The position numbers and the translations under genes are program-made. From contig JAPJBO010001137.1 of NCBI GenBank assembly GCA_030068145.1, positions 1 through 64,000 on the forward strand: DNA of 64,000 nt, read 5' to 3'. This DNA comes from Diplonema papillatum. Taxonomy: Eukaryota; Euglenozoa; Diplonemea; Diplonemida; Diplonemidae. Position 1 is the first letter of the stretch. Each line of letters begins with the position of its first letter. Of this stretch, positions 18,658-31,104 are shown one piece after another. A model generated the notes under the pieces. It worked only from the letters and a program-made list of their open reading frames with translations, ran no database searches and had not been told where the DNA came from.

Positions 18658-21600
18658 TCATTTTGGCGGCGTTCGCTCGAAAGAGGGAAACGGATACCTC
18701 TCGGCCTTCATCTGAGCTTTCAGCACACTCTCGCACTTGGCCACCGTGCGTGAGTACATGTGGATCAGCGTGAAGCCGACGAAGAAGATAACGTGCGAGT
18801 ATCGCCGGTGGTGCAATTCATGCGCCCACACGGTGGTTTCTGCGAGCACCGGCAGCACGACGTTGTGGATCACGTACGGAATGCACAGCAGCTGCAGCAG
18901 TATGTCCGCCAGGGGGAGGGCCAGGTTCTTCACCGCCGCGACAGCGTCCGCGCGTGCATAGCCGTCGTCTCCGATCTGACATTTATTTCGGAGGGGTGAC
19001 TGCGTCGCACTGAGATGTACGTGCTCTCCGCTGTCTATTATTTCCGCCCCAAACAAAGGAAAGCACAAGGACTACTACTCTTCTTTGGTTTCGGGCTTGT
19101 AAGTCTCTTGCTGAACGCCTACGCCCGCCATTAAACCCAGGTTTACCTGTTTTTCGTGTGGGCTACACAGAGCAATTTACATCCTTTGAGATTTCGCAAC
19201 TGGCAGCCTCCTCAAGTATTTCCTACAAAGCAGGTGCTGAGACAGATTTTCACCTGGCATGTCTTGAGTTAGGGATCTCCATGTGAAGCCCGGACATGTA
19301 CACTGTGACCGCGACATGATCTTCAGTATGGTGTTGGTTCGCTCATTGCTCAGGCTTACATTTTTGGAACACATTGGCAATGTCTCGAAAAAGAATTATG
19401 AATACCTTGAGCCAGTGCGCGCGCCATGGGTACTCGAACAGATCGGGCTGCGATAGGGTCAGGAGGACACTTAGTTTGAAGCAGAGCCATCCATAAGCGT
19501 GGCAGACGTGGACGTGCATGTCAGGACACTGGTCCGCGGGGATAGTAGAAAACATCGCGTCCACGAGAGCGCCGGTCATGAGGGGAAGCACGCAGCTGAA
19601 AACAGCGCACAGCGCGACGTTGTGCAGGAACGTGGCCGCGAAGGAGAACCCTTTGGCCGCCCACGGGGGCACCGCCGGCAGCGACATGAACTTCGGGGCC
19701 GTTTTCCGCTTGACGCCGTCCTGGACCTGCGCCCAGGCGAAGCAGTACGCGCCGAGGACCTCTCGCTTGGTGTCGCCGGGCTTCGAGCCGATGTCGCCGA
19801 GGATGACTTTGAGCAGGTTGAGGAGGCTTTTTTCGAACGTGTCCAGCGGCTTCCCTTTGTCCGGTACCGCGCCCGGCGCGGCCGAAGTGATGGTGGGCTT
19901 CACCCACGAGCGGGTGACTGTCCCCGCGGGGTCGCGTTCGATGTGCAGCACGTTCGCTTGGAGGAGGACGTGGGCGGCGACGGCGACGGTGGTATCGAGC
20001 GCGGACGCCGGGCTCTTGGACAGGTTCGACCCGACGAGCCCCTGCGCGAGCAACGCGGCGCCCGACTCTCCGCCGGCGTGCGCCGTGCGCTGGGCGAGGG
20101 ACGAGACCTCGTCGAAAACCTTCGCGAGCTTATTCCGGAGGTCCTCCTCCGCTTGGCTCCGCGGGTCGCTGCGTGCGACGAGCTCGATGTCGCCGACGTC
20201 GGCGCTGAACACCACCCCGCCCAGGTTGACCAGCGCGATGGACGACCTCCCATTGCCTGGCACCTTCCGCACCACGCCTTCCGTGCCGCACTCCACCACG
20301 CTCCCGCTTTTGAACTCGATCCTGCGGACGGCCCGGACGCTGTCGCCCTGCCGCAGGTCCATATCCGACACCCGCACCTGCCGCCCACTCAGCGAGATAC
20401 CCCCTCCAAACGCGCCCACGGACGCACCCATGATGCCCCCTCGAACGCCCAACATCGACCCCGGCGGCCCGAGGCCCAGGCCCGGCCGATGCACGTTCGC
20501 GTTCGGCGAGCTCATCCACTGCCGGTCCGGCGCCGGCGCAGCGCCGGTTTCGCACGGTGGTGCAACGGTTGTGCCGACGGCCCCCGCGCTGGTTGTTCGC
20601 GGCAGCGACGCTGCGGGGGCGCCCGGGGCGGTTGGGTCGGCGGGCCCCGCGCGCAACGAGGCTGCGCCCTGCTCGGAAGAGAAGGCGGCGGGGCTCTCGG
20701 TTTTGGTGGGGCCGCACGGGGAGGAAGAAGAGTAGATCGCAGGTCCCGCCGGCAACGGAGGAGTCGCGGAGGAACCGTCCCCGCCTAGCTCAGAAGAGAA
20801 GGCGGGAGGGAAAAGTGGGGTGGTGGAATCGCCCCCCTTCTGCGATTCGGAGGGTCCCGCGGCAACCTCGCATTCTGCAGGGGAGGCGAGTGTAGAGGTC
20901 GAAACGTGGCTCGGCAAATCGCCGGCTTGAATTGCATCAGGCGCACAGGGCTCAACCTGAGGCGGACCATCAGGCAGGAGCTCCCGTCTCGCGTTGCAAA
21001 GAAGACTGCGCCCGCCTGTTTGCGAGATTGGCAGCTGGTGGGCTGGGGTGTTTTCTACGGGCGCTTCGTTCACATGATTCGCGGCCAAGGCGGCGGATGC
21101 CGAGACTGGTGATCCAGTGGCAGGGGTTTCCTGCACCAAGGGCTCGTGGCCGACCAGCGACTCGGCGTGGAATTCTTGCCGGGCGCCTGCCCTGCAACAG
21201 AGGACGCCGGGATTCGCCTCGACGGTGTCCGGTTGCGAATCCGCGCGTGCCGGCGCCGGCGGCGCGGGAGCGGGCGGGGTGTGCTGCGCAGACGGTGCCG
21301 GGCTCGCCAGGGGCTCCGCGCGGGGGTCGTGTTGGAAGAGGCTAGAGGGTGATTCGAGCCGGGCGGGGGCCGGCGGTTTGCAGGGGGCGGCTTCGGGGAC
21401 TTCTGCCTCCTCGGGGGCTTTGGCGGCGGGTGCAGGGGCTGAGGACCCGAGGTGCGGGCTGGAAGCGTCCTGCAGATCGAAGCCTGTTTGCGTGCGAGCC
21501 GATTCAGTCAGCCCGCGGGCACCTGAGGGGGTCGGTGCACCGATCTCGAGTGAGGACACGCTGGACATGGCGTCGGTGGGGTTGGGATGGTGCAGGCCGG

Positions 21601-24600
21601 GCGAGCCGTTGACAGGCAGGTCGTCTCCGTCTCGAGAGGACGACGGGGGCGGGTGGACCAGGTCTGCGGCGCCGGTCGGTTTTTCGCCGAGTGAGGACAC
21701 GCTGGACATAGCGTCGGTGGGGTTGGGATGGTGCAGGCCGGGCGAGCCTTTGGCAAGCAGTTCGTCTCCGTCTCGAGACGACGAAGGCGGCGGGTGACCC
21801 GGTTTTTCGCCGTCCGACGGCGTCGGCGACGAGCTCCCCATCACCGTGACCAGCCCCCGCCTCGGCCGCAGCGGCGGCGTCTGCGGCACCGCGGCCACCC
21901 CCACGCTGGTCGTCCACGCGGCCGCGTCGCAGGCCACCGTCAGCAGCGACCCCGGACCGGCACGCTCCCCTGGGGAAACAGCATCCCTCTCCGTGTACGG
22001 AGAGCGGTGTGCAAGGGTTTTCAACGGGCTCGTCGCCGGATCGCTCAGAAACCGGCCGGGGGGTGTGCCCCCCGGCTCGTCGGCGCCGACGACGGCTTCG
22101 GGCTCGCTGTCGGTTTCGCGAGGTTCAGGGGCGGGGGGGTCCTCGGCGGGGGGGGTTTGCGGGGGTGGCGCGTTTTCTTCAAGAGGGGTGGGCCGCGCGG
22201 TGAAGAAGCGGGAGGGCTGGACGTGGGATGTGATCGCTTCAACGGCGGCGGCGAGGGTGAGGGCGAGGGTCAGGACGACGATGCCGGTGAAGATGCACGT
22301 CGAGATCGACATCCCGCTCGAGATGATGGCCTGAAAGCGCAGCGGCGACGGGTACATCATCACGGCCTGAAAGCGCAGCGGCGACGGGTAGGCCGCGCTG
22401 ATCTCCGCGGGCAGCAGCGCGAGCAGCGCCCAGCCGAGCATGAACGGTACCGCAACCACGACCACTCCCGCCGCCGACAGCAGCAGCCACGACCCGACCG
22501 CCAGGCAGAACAGCCGCAGCGGCAGGTCCGACGGCGCCGTCTCCACCAGCGCGTCATCGCTCCCGTACCCGCGCCCACCGCCGTCGCCGAACAGGTACCG
22601 GCTCAGCTGCAGCTGCCCGGCGAGGGCGGACGCCCCGCTGGGGATGATCCTCTTCAGAACCCCGAACTCCGACTCCCGCTGCTTGTACCCCATGATGACC
22701 AGCCAGAGCTCGTAGACGCCGATCACCGAGTTGAGGTGGGCGAAGGGAAGCGGGTACATGAACGGGAAGGCGCACGCCACGAAGCGGAGGGGAACGCGGA
22801 TGACCGCGGCTGCGACGGCGCAGGACACCGCCCAGAGGAGAACCGCGTCGCAGATGTGCATCCACCAAGGGGTGCTGAGCTTCAGCGTCCAGCGGTCCAT
22901 CCCTTCGCCGGACTTCCGGATGAGGTCGACGGGCGGGTATACGGACTGGATGCGGTCGAAGACCGCGGGGCGGAGCTGCAGCGCGACGGCGCCGACCGAC
23001 GCCGCGGCCATGCTCTGGAACTCGTAGCCGAGGAGCACGAGCGCAGTCACCTCGCACAGCCCGCCGGTGAACAACCGGGCCTCGCCGCTGCCCGGGGACT
23101 CCGCGAGGAGCGAGTCCGTTGGGGTGAAGCAGACGGGGTGGAAGAACAGGTGCGGCGAGGGGGAGGAGCACGTGCCGTCGGTGGCGGCGTCGTCGGCGAA
23201 GGAGACCCGGGCGAGCATGTCGGCCATGTTCCGCATCGGCTCCACCAGCCCGTCGCAGAGGGCGATCACGCAGTACGCAATCGCGTACGACGAAAGCACG
23301 GTGTCGACGAGCGAGAACAGCAGCAGGTTCCCGGTCCGCTGAACCCGGTGCGCCGCGATGGACGCGTCGAGCAGGAACAGCCGCGCGCGCAGCGCCGCCC
23401 GCCGCCCGCGCCCGGGGCCCGTTGAAGGCCTGTTGTCGACCTTCTCGCCCCACCGCTTTTCAGGCGGAAGTTCGCCGGCGCTTCCCAGTGCGTCGGCCGC
23501 CCACTGGGCCACGCGGCTGGCCGCGGGGAGCACCACGTTGCACAGCACCAGGGCGCCTAAAAAGTGCTGCGCGACGAACAGCGAGGCCGCCGCGGCTATG
23601 GAGGTGTGGACGGGCGGCGCGAGGATGTGTGGGATGTGCGCGAGGTGCGCGAGTGCACCGACCGAGTGCAGGACGAACCGCCCGAGTAACAGCGGAGCAG
23701 TCGCGGTCAGCGGAAGGAGGCAAAGGGTGGCGAGGTGGTCCGCGTACGACCGCGCGAGGATCCGCGCGAGGATCAGCCCGGCCTGCGGCGCCGGGAACGG
23801 GAGCAGCTGCTGGAAGTCATCGGCGGGCGTGCCGCGGGGGACCCCCGCCTTGGCCACCAGCTCGCCGGTGTTGCCGACCACGGCGCAGCCGCGCTCGTAC
23901 TTCTGCTTCAGAATCTGCGCGACTTGCTTGAGCTCGGCGCCGGTCACCGCCTCCCCTGTGTCCACGACCCCGGCTCTTTCCAACGCGTCGTGTCCCCTCG
24001 GCTCGCCCTGCTTCTCGAAGCGCCCGGGTTCCCCCGGCTTCTCCCAGACAACGACGCCCAACGGCAGCTCGATCACCGTGCCGATCTCGCCGCTTTCGAC
24101 GCGCCAGCGCCGTTCGCCGACCCGCTGGACGCGGCACCCCGACAGCGCCTTCACCCGTTCAACGAGGGCTGAAGGCGCCTCGCCCGGGGACCCTGCCGGC
24201 AACGGGTGTACCCGCGCGGGGCGCGGGCCGTTGTCGGCGTCGTGGAGGGGCGAAAACGCTGCGGTTTCGGGATCCTCGGATCCGACGGGAATCGGGGCGG
24301 CGGGGGGCGACAGGAGGGCGGGTGTTACCACCGGATCGTAGCGGATGACCCACTGGGTGGGTGGCCGGGTGATGTGCGGGGGGTAGGGCGGGTCGGTGGG
24401 CGTGGTGGCGAGGCTGGCGCGGGCGTCGGCGGCCTGCTTCTTGAGGCGGACGTGCGCGTTTTCCGCGGCGCCGGCGCACCGGTCGGATTCGGCTTCTCGC
24501 CACTTGTCCAGCTCGACGGCCCGCCAGACCGCGAGCGACCACAGCAGCACCAGCGCGAGCCCCGCCGCAGCCGCGCAGCCGGCCACCACCGCGGTGTCCA

Positions 24601-25423
24601 CCGCATTATCAACCTCCCCGTCCCGCAGTCCCTCCGCCCACTCTGCCGCCTCCCGCGGCCACTCCCCCGCCCGCTCCCACGCTTCCCCCCAAGGGCTCCC
24701 GACCACCCCGGCGAAGCTTCGTCGCAGGTCCAGCAGTCTCGATCGCGTTTTTTCGAGCACGTCGGGGAAAGGGTCTGGGGTGGGGTCAGGGCTCGGGTCG
24801 AATAGGTGGGAAATGGGCAGCGGGGGGTGCGCGAGGTAGGGGGTGTCGACGCAAAGGCACCACGCGACGTGGAAGATGAACGGGAGGACGACTACCCATT
24901 TGACAAAGAGAAGCGAGAGGGAGAAGAGGGGTGCCGTTAGCCGGGACGCGAGGAAGCAGATGGATTCGAAGGTGAGGGGGGCCGACGCGTCGAGGGCGGC
25001 GGAGGAGTATAGCTTCGTGATTTTGAACTCGTGCCGGCAGAGCGCGCACTCGACCACCTTCTGCCGGAAGACCCACGCCATGATGCACTTACGGTGCACC
25101 GACTTGACCGAGCCGCTGCACTTGCACGGCGCGATCAGCTCCTCGCCCCCGGCCGACCCCCTGCAAATCCAGCACACGTCGGCGTCCTCTTCACTCCCGC
25201 TGTCATCGTCCCCGCTTGAGCCCCTCGTCTCCAAACTGTACGCCGCCTCCGGAGCCACCGCGCTTCCATCCCCGACCACGGTCGCACCCCCGCCGACCAA
25301 ATCTCGGAGCACCCATTCATTCAATTCCTCGGCTTCGATCCCCAACGCCGTTGCGACTGCGACCGACGTTGTCTCATCCGACGCGAATCGATACAACCTA
25401 CCGTTGAACACAACGTCTATCAT
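18658..25423 (-). CDS. MARCH6/Doa10-type RING-CH membrane E3 ubiquitin ligase, two exons
   Basis: Exon 1 starts at the ATG at 25423. An N-terminal RING-CH (C4HC3) finger spans residues 84-130: CWICRG, PCKCSGSVKSVHRKCIMAW, ECALCRHEF. Many hydrophobic segments follow, with a long Pro/Ser-rich disordered insert at about 1130-1700. Exon 1 ends near EYPWRAHWLK, and exon 2 carries LQLLCIPYVIHNVVLPVL, ELHHRRYSHVIF and a basic tail, matching the end of animal MARCH6 (LCVPYVI, HRRIYPF). The family is an ER/nuclear-envelope ligase for degradation of misfolded proteins and sterol enzymes. The intron end is CAG at 18976. The donor is CAAG|GTATTC at 19406 (2111 aa) or T|GTAAGC at 19360 with acceptor GGAG at 18969 (2124 aa). 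It is about twice the human length (910 aa). Two in-frame tandem duplications are visible: about 45 codons in the insert, and YPSPLRFQA twice in a membrane region. Confidence 0.88.
19105..19250 (-). repeat. Dispersed repeat family B in the MARCH6-like intron
   Basis: An inverted copy carrying CTCCTCAAGTATTTCCTACA and CTGAACGCCTACGCCCGCC. Full-length relatives are at 28985-29215 and 36215-36420. It accounts for roughly a third of the 430-nt intron. Confidence 0.8.
21535..21790. repeat. In-frame tandem duplication inside the MARCH6-like coding region
   Basis: Two copies of about 130 bp (GAGTGAGGACACGCTGGACA onward) give the protein two runs of GSPGLHHPNPTDAMSSVSSL. A shorter 37-bp tandem duplication is at about 22328-22390. 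Both preserve the frame. Confidence 0.88.
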
Positions 25424-25450
25424 TGCGTGCGGAAGATAGACGAGAGCGAG

Positions 25451-25678
<228 letters not shown>

Positions 25679-25679
25679 T

Positions 25680-26270
25680 GTTTATTTTCTTTGGTTAACA
25701 ACAGAGATACGGATGAAAAAAAAAAAAAAAAAACAGGGGTCAAGAGAAGAGTAAGAAGAAAAAAAGGATGGGGAGAGGGGCGAAAAGAAAAAGAGGTGAG
25801 AATGAATATGCGTGCGAGACGAACAAGGAGGGAAAAAAAACGGATTTTAGCGCCGTCCAGAGAGGTACTTTCTTGACGGTCGTCAATCTGCGCGCGGATG
25901 GAGACAACAAAGGTGAGAAAGGGCTGGGGAGGAAAATCTTAGTTTTAATGTCTAGACAGATTCCCTGTCTCTCATGCAGAGGGGGGGGAAGGGGGGTGTA
26001 TCTTAAGGCGAAAGGTGGGGAAGGGGGGAGAGGAGGGGAGGGTGGAGATGCTTTTTTCTTTTGCAGGCTTCCAAACCGATCCTTCCCCCCAGGTATTTAT
26101 CACCCCACCCACACCGTTACGGCCCCCGCCCCTTTGTCTTGCGCAACCCTTTCCAGCCCCGATAAAGAAGGGCGAGGGGTGCTGCCTGAGCGTTGTTGTT
26201 GGTGTTGGTGTTGTTGTTGTTGGTGCAGTTATTCGGAAAGTTTGGACCTTGCAGTTTTGAGAGCTTCCTG
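25680..26270. other. Purine-rich and low-complexity region, no gene
   Basis: Holds an A17 tract (25716-25733), a family F piece (25940-25975) and G-rich runs around 25980-26045. No credible coding region on either strand. Confidence 0.45.
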
Positions 26271-26275
26271 CTTTT

Positions 26276-26327
26276 ATTAGAGTTAAAGTTCGCTTGAAAT
26301 TCCGGGGGTTTAGGGTCTCCGTGTGAC
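26276..26327 (+). repeat. Dispersed repeat E
   Basis: AGAGTTAAAGTTCGCTTGAA followed by GGGTTTAGGGTCTCCGTGTG; a diverged copy of the block at 34112 and 39636. Confidence 0.75.
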
Positions 26328-26452
26328 CGTTGATGAATGGGTTCTCATAGAGCAAGAAAGGGCTACATGGTTACGGGTTGTATATTTTGGTGCATGCTTT
26401 CGTTTTGGGTTATGGCTAGCCATGTCCGGGACTGTTGGTGACCGACACCAAG

Positions 26453-26612
26453 TTGCGGCAGATGCCGGCACCAAAACCGCCAGCAAAATCCACTTCGTCC
26501 CTTTTTGTTCTTCACTTGCACCACCATGTTGTGTTTTTGTTGCATTAATGTGATTGTCAGGCCTTCGACTACCCTGAGCAACGCAATATGCACACTCCGT
26601 GTCTACGTCACA
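26453..26612 (+). repeat. Direct repeat of about 155 bp, copy 1
   Basis: GCGGCAGATGCCGGCACCAA through TTGTTCTTCACTTGC and CAGGCCTTCGACTACCCTGA to CACTCCGTGTCTACG. Nearly identical to 27688-27842. A shorter related piece (TTCTTCACTTGCGCCACC) is at about 28030. Confidence 0.88.
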
Positions 26613-26929
26613 CCAAGTACATTCCTTCGTGGAGTGTGTGGTCCTTTTTAAAATGGATTGTGTCTGGCGCTCTCTCTCCCTTAGGGTTGCCGCCCGAGGG
26701 AACCGGCTGTGAGCCGAAAGTCGACGCCGGACCCGCCCTGCACGAGGCACGCGCCCAAGACCCGTGCACGGCTACCGTAGCCTCCATGTTTGCACCTTCC
26801 TCGGGTGCTACGGTGGCTTCAATGTAGTTGGGAAAACACGTTCCCGTTCCCCGCGTTCTGTGCGCGGGGTTACCACCGGGCACCTGCCGCAGCAGCCGCA
26901 GATACGCCCTTCGCCCTTGGCTCACTTTC

Positions 26930-26990
26930 GGGACCCTCTAGCCTCCGTCAAAATGAGCACAAGGCAGTCCCTCGAGTAGTTTCCCCCTGT
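26930..26990 (+). repeat. Piece of dispersed repeat family B
   Basis: TAGCCTCCGTCAAAATGAGC and GGCAGTCCCTCGAG match the right end of the full-length family B copies at 29163-29215 and 36364-36420. Confidence 0.65.
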
Positions 26991-27074
26991 GGTAACGCCA
27001 TCCGAAGACGGAGCCGAATTGACCGCACCCGCGCAGTCTCTGCTCACGCCAGCAAGATGCTACCCAAGGAACGC

Positions 27075-27390
27075 TACATGGTAGCTGCCACTCCGGCACA
27101 CTTTCGCCTTCCGAAAACACCACCTGACTCCGTGCGTGACACTCTGATCGTCCCCTGATGCATCCGATGTCCTGAGTAACTCACGCATTCCTGCTTAGAG
27201 TCCAAGTAGCTGACACCCTGGCACGCTTTCCAATTCTGAAATCACCACCGGACTCTGTACGTGATTCTGATCGTCCCCTGATGCATCTGATGCTGAGTAA
27301 CGTACGCATTTCCCTAGAATGGGTTCTGGGCTTAGAGTCCAATTGGCTGACACCCGGCACACTTTCGACTTCACCTTCGATCCAACCTCT
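27075..27390 (+). repeat. Degenerate tandem repeat, period about 130 bp
   Basis: Three successive blocks share GCTGACACCCTGGCAC-like, CACCACCGGACTCTGT-like and CTGATCGTCCCCTGATGCAT sequences. No gene is present. Confidence 0.75.
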
Positions 27391-27687
27391 TGCGTTGATG
27401 ATCTCGAAAGGGTTTGCGCTGCGGTATGATCAAAGGGAAAACGTTGGAAATGATGGCTAAGCAGGCAACGGGAGACACGGGACACGAGCCTAAGGAGGGC
27501 CCGCACCTCGAGAGAGGGGATAGCTGTTACTTGGGCACACGCGCACGCAGGCGGATAACATCCATTTGCGCACGTGGTGCCGGGGGTGACAAAGAGGTCG
27601 TAATTGCGAATAAATGAATAAAAGTGCGCAGGGTGCTGTGCATCGCGGAACATCACGTGCACGGTCGATCTAGAGCCACGAAGGAAG

Positions 27688-27842
27688 CGGCAGATGCCGG
27701 CACCAAAACCACCAGCAAAATCCAGTTCGTCCCTTTTTGTTCTTCACTTGCGCCACCATGTGTTGTAATTTTGTTGCATTAATGCGATTGTCAGGCCTTC
27801 GACTACCCTGAGCGACGCACTATGCACACTCCGTGTCTACGA
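27688..27842 (+). repeat. Direct repeat of about 155 bp, copy 2
   Basis: Matches 26453-26612 in the same orientation at a distance of about 1.23 kb. Sequence between the copies is unrelated repeat material. Confidence 0.88.
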
Positions 27843-28094
27843 TTGAGCGGATGGAACGCGTCGGGTGTCGTTGTGGCCTCCCGGTCGGAGCCATCGTTGG
27901 ATGACACCTCGCTCGTTTCTTCGCGTTTGCGTCAGTTCGCGCGCCGGGTTGACGCAACCGGAGACTGCGTTGCATTGGGTGGCGTTCGCCGGGCGGGGAT
28001 GCTGGCCCGGAGTTGCGGCGTCGGCGGTTTGTTCTTCACTTGCGCCACCATGTGTTGTTTCTTTCACTCAGTCTTGTGTTCGTGTGTCTTGTCG

Positions 28095-28215
28095 TACGGG
28101 TAGACCCGCATGACCTCACGTCCGTTCAACACGTAGGTTGGTAGTTACAGCACTTATGATCCCTGTCTGGCAGCTCGTCAAGCATTTCCTACCAAGCTGG
28201 CGCTTTGTGTAAAAA
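28095..28215 (+). repeat. Dispersed repeat family H, copy 1
   Basis: GGTAGACCCGCATGACCTCA, GTCCGTTCAACACGTA and CAAGCATTTCCTACCAAGCT. Copies at 33285-33405 and 46985-47108. Its right end resembles an inverted, diverged family B end. Confidence 0.8.
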
Positions 28216-28219
28216 CGCC

Positions 28220-28970
28220 GCAGAAGGCGACAACGCCAGGAGGCCGCTGGCAACAAAGCGGCGGCGAAAGGACTCGCCATCATCGAAGACAGAGACGTGC
28301 TCTCCGCGGCAGAGGTGCAAGATCGGGTACCGGCGACGAGGCGAGTTGAAGTGTGGTTAAAAATAAAACAGTGGTGTCACCTGAGGGGAGTAATCTCAGG
28401 GCCGCCCACGTGATAAAGCCGTTAAGCATTGAGAAAATTTAAGTACATGGTCCACAAGGATGAGCATACACTTTCTCACGGGCTAGGTTACTTATGTCAT
28501 CATCGCCTGCCATTGCGTCGTCAAGATCGAGAGTAGTGTTGGCACTTTCTAGAGTTAAAAATTTTTCTGTTAACTTCCCTCAGATGCAGATTGACGTCAC
28601 AGATTGTTTGCATTCTAACCCAAGACGATCTAGAGGGATTGGACTGATCAGCTGACCTCTGGAACGCTGGGCTACCTCACCGCCAGCACCGCGTTGCTGG
28701 GTAGAAACTGGCGCGCGTGGCAGCCAAGCGTTCAAGAAGCGACGTTTCTTTTCGATCCTTCAATGGCGGCTCTTCCTAACCCAGACGACAGCTTCGGGTT
28801 GGATTGTTCACCCACCGGGAACGTGAGCGGGGTTTTACCGAGACAGGTGGGGTTTGCCCTAATGATGGAGAGAGAAGCATCAAAGTAGACCGCCCAGGGG
28901 TGGTTTGCCTTGGCAGGCTCTCAACCGTCCTAGAAGATGCCTGGTCGTCGTTTTCTGCGTTCCTTTAGTT
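28220..28970. other. No gene recognised
   Basis: AT-richer unique sequence. A plus-strand frame at 28694-28888 is short and unremarkable. No repeat family match was found. Confidence 0.45.
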
Positions 28971-28984
28971 TTTTGCTTTCATTT

Positions 28985-29215
28985 TTTTGTATAAGCACCT
29001 GCTTTGTAGGAAATACTTGAGGAGGCTGCCAGCTGCAAGAGATCAAAGGAGGTAAATGTGGTGTAGCCCACACGAAACACAGGTGAATCTGGGTTTAGTG
29101 GCGGGCGTAAGCGTTCTACAAAAAAAAAAGACCCGTTTTGTAGTTGTATTGTTTCTCCCCCTCTAGCCTCCTTCGAAGTAAGCACAACGCAGCCCCTCGA
29201 GAATTTTGTATAAGT
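28985..29215 (+). repeat. Dispersed repeat family B, near full length
   Basis: Runs from ATAAGCACCTGCTTTGTAGG through GAGGAGGCTGCCAGCTGCAA and GTGAATCTGGGTTTAGTGGC to CGCAGCCCCTCGAG. Matches 36215-36420 almost end to end. Other pieces lie at 19105-19250, 39215-39310, 40150-40190 and 45645-45680. Confidence 0.85.
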
Positions 29216-29234
29216 ATTTCCCTTTTCCCCCCGA

Positions 29235-29600
29235 TGACAGCTTGTGTCAGACAACTACTTCCGAAGTTAGGGCGTGCACTGATAAACAGAAAGACGGACG
29301 ATCGGCTTCAGCTGATCCAATGGCGATGAAAACGATAAAGGAAAAATGATTCTCGCTCGCAGGGTATTACCCTCTGGGGCGGGTTTTCCTGGATTGGCAC
29401 TTTTTTTTTTTTTTTTTTTTCCCCCGTTGACAACTTGTGTCAGACTAGCCCACCCGGGGGTGGTTGATTCCTTCGGGCAGGGTCTCCCCCGTCCAGTGTT
29501 TGCTTGGGTCCAAGATGTTGGGCGCCCTTTCGGCTATTTATTTTCTCTTTCGCTCTCTCTTTTTTTTTTTTTTTTCGTTAGCACCAAAGTGCCGCGCGTG
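29235..29600. other. Pyrimidine tracts with a short repeated motif
   Basis: GACAACTTGTGTCAGACTAG at about 29426 also occurs at 5281 and, diverged, at 29240. Two poly(T) runs (29400-29420 and 29562-29576) frame otherwise unassigned sequence. Confidence 0.5.
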
Positions 29601-30013
29601 TAGATTGTTAGCTGAACGCACAATGAACGCAGGAGCCACAAGCCTTGAAAGAAAACCGGATCGTTTCCCCTCCTGATTGGCGCAAAGCCCGCGGTTGGAA
29701 ACTCGAAAGGGTCCCCGCTACCTCCCGGCTGCTGTTTCCCGATGCTGGGGCTAGGTCGGCTTTGACTGCCTTGCCTGTCCGCTGAGCAAGCAGGTGTCTT
29801 TTTTGCCACCTTGAACATTGAGCAGTTGACTGCACACACCCCCTAGCTTCTTCTAACCTGGAAACGTAAGCCTCCCTCTTGATGCGATGCGCTACGATAC
29901 GTGCTGCTGCCTCCAGTCCGAAAATTGTTTGCGCTGGCAGTAGGGTTTGGCATGTGGATGTCACCCACAGATATGCATACCCACGACCACGATCATAGGT
30001 CCACTCGCGCTGC

Positions 30014-30066
30014 TTAGAGCGAAAGTTCGCGTGAAACTCCGGGATTTTGAAGTCTCCAGGTGACTT
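30014..30066 (+). repeat. Dispersed repeat E
   Basis: AGAGCGAAAGTTCGCGTGAA and GATTTTGAAGTCTCCAGGTG, matching the 34112 and 39636 copies. Confidence 0.8.
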
Positions 30067-30934
30067 TTGGCAATTTCGGAGCATTGCGTGTGACTTAAGG
30101 TAGACTCTTTATGTGTGGCGGCCCGGTGGGACAAGCAGTAATCTAGATGGAAACCACGCGTGGACGCACTCTCGCGAAGAGGGGTGCCACGTTCAAACGG
30201 GTCCGCAACACACACATACACAACGGCAAGGCGATCAGGAAATGCGGCGGCGAAATGCGACAAGCACGACACCCGCCGCTGCGCCACGTGTAAAAGGAGG
30301 ACTTCCCCCGGATGCATGCAATCAGTCAGCACACGGGGCACGAAGCAGGCCATTGTCAAACAAGGCTACAGTTCCGGACAGCGCGTGGTCACTACGGGCA
30401 GCAAGAAGGAGCGTCAGCTGTGACGTGAGGAAGCCTACGGCCTGGACCATACTCCGCAACAGGGGTTACCCATACATGAATTCTATCACACATACACACA
30501 CTTTCTTTGGGTGCGGTGCTCATTCTGCCACGCACCTTGAGTTAGTATATGAGCCGGTCCGTCCCTATCTCTTAAAACTGCATCGAAGTGCCTGCCGCTG
30601 TTTATCACAGTGAATCACGGTCCACCACGGTCTATCAGGTCCATCCCTAGTCCCTAGAGCTGAATCGAATTGCCCAGTGCTGGATTCTTCGGTCTATCAC
30701 GGTCTATAAGAGGGGATGGACCGGCTCAGTATAGTAGTTCTAGGAGCCCCTGATCGTTCCAGGTTGTTGTTTGGTGATCGCGCAAGCGTTGCTGATGTGA
30801 GAGGAAGAAAAGGGGGAATTATGGACAAATTGACGGGCAATACCCATGGCCCAGGCCTTCCGCCCACGCCTAGCAGACGCGGAAAATGTCCCGCCAAAAG
30901 GCTTGCGGACCCAACCTTCAAAAGAAGGTGCCTC

Positions 30935-31097
30935 ACACGCGTGCCGGTTGATCGTTTTCCCACTTGGATTCACCTTGTTTCATGTTTAGAGTCCAGGTTT
31001 TTTTTAGGTCAGGAACTCTCCACCACCCGGAACACGCTGCGTCTTTTGTTTTTTTTTTTTGAGCCTTCACAATACATTGTAGGGCACGCGCAGGATT
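30935..31097 (+). repeat. Dispersed repeat family G
   Basis: GTGCCGGTTGATCGTTTTCC, GAACACGCTGCGTC and CACAATACATTGTAGGGCA. About 165 bp, with copies at 47113-47275, 47350-47520, 50525-50690 (inverted) and a partial one at 41125-41215. Confidence 0.75.
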
Positions 31098-31104
31098 GTT
31101 TGAA

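Noticed and set aside
19499-20788. Long plus-strand open frames of over 400 codons at 19.5-20.8 kb, and another of 565 codons at 21.7-23.4 kb
   Set aside because: They are complements of the GC3-rich MARCH6-like exon; residue composition is Arg/Gly-rich and domain-free.
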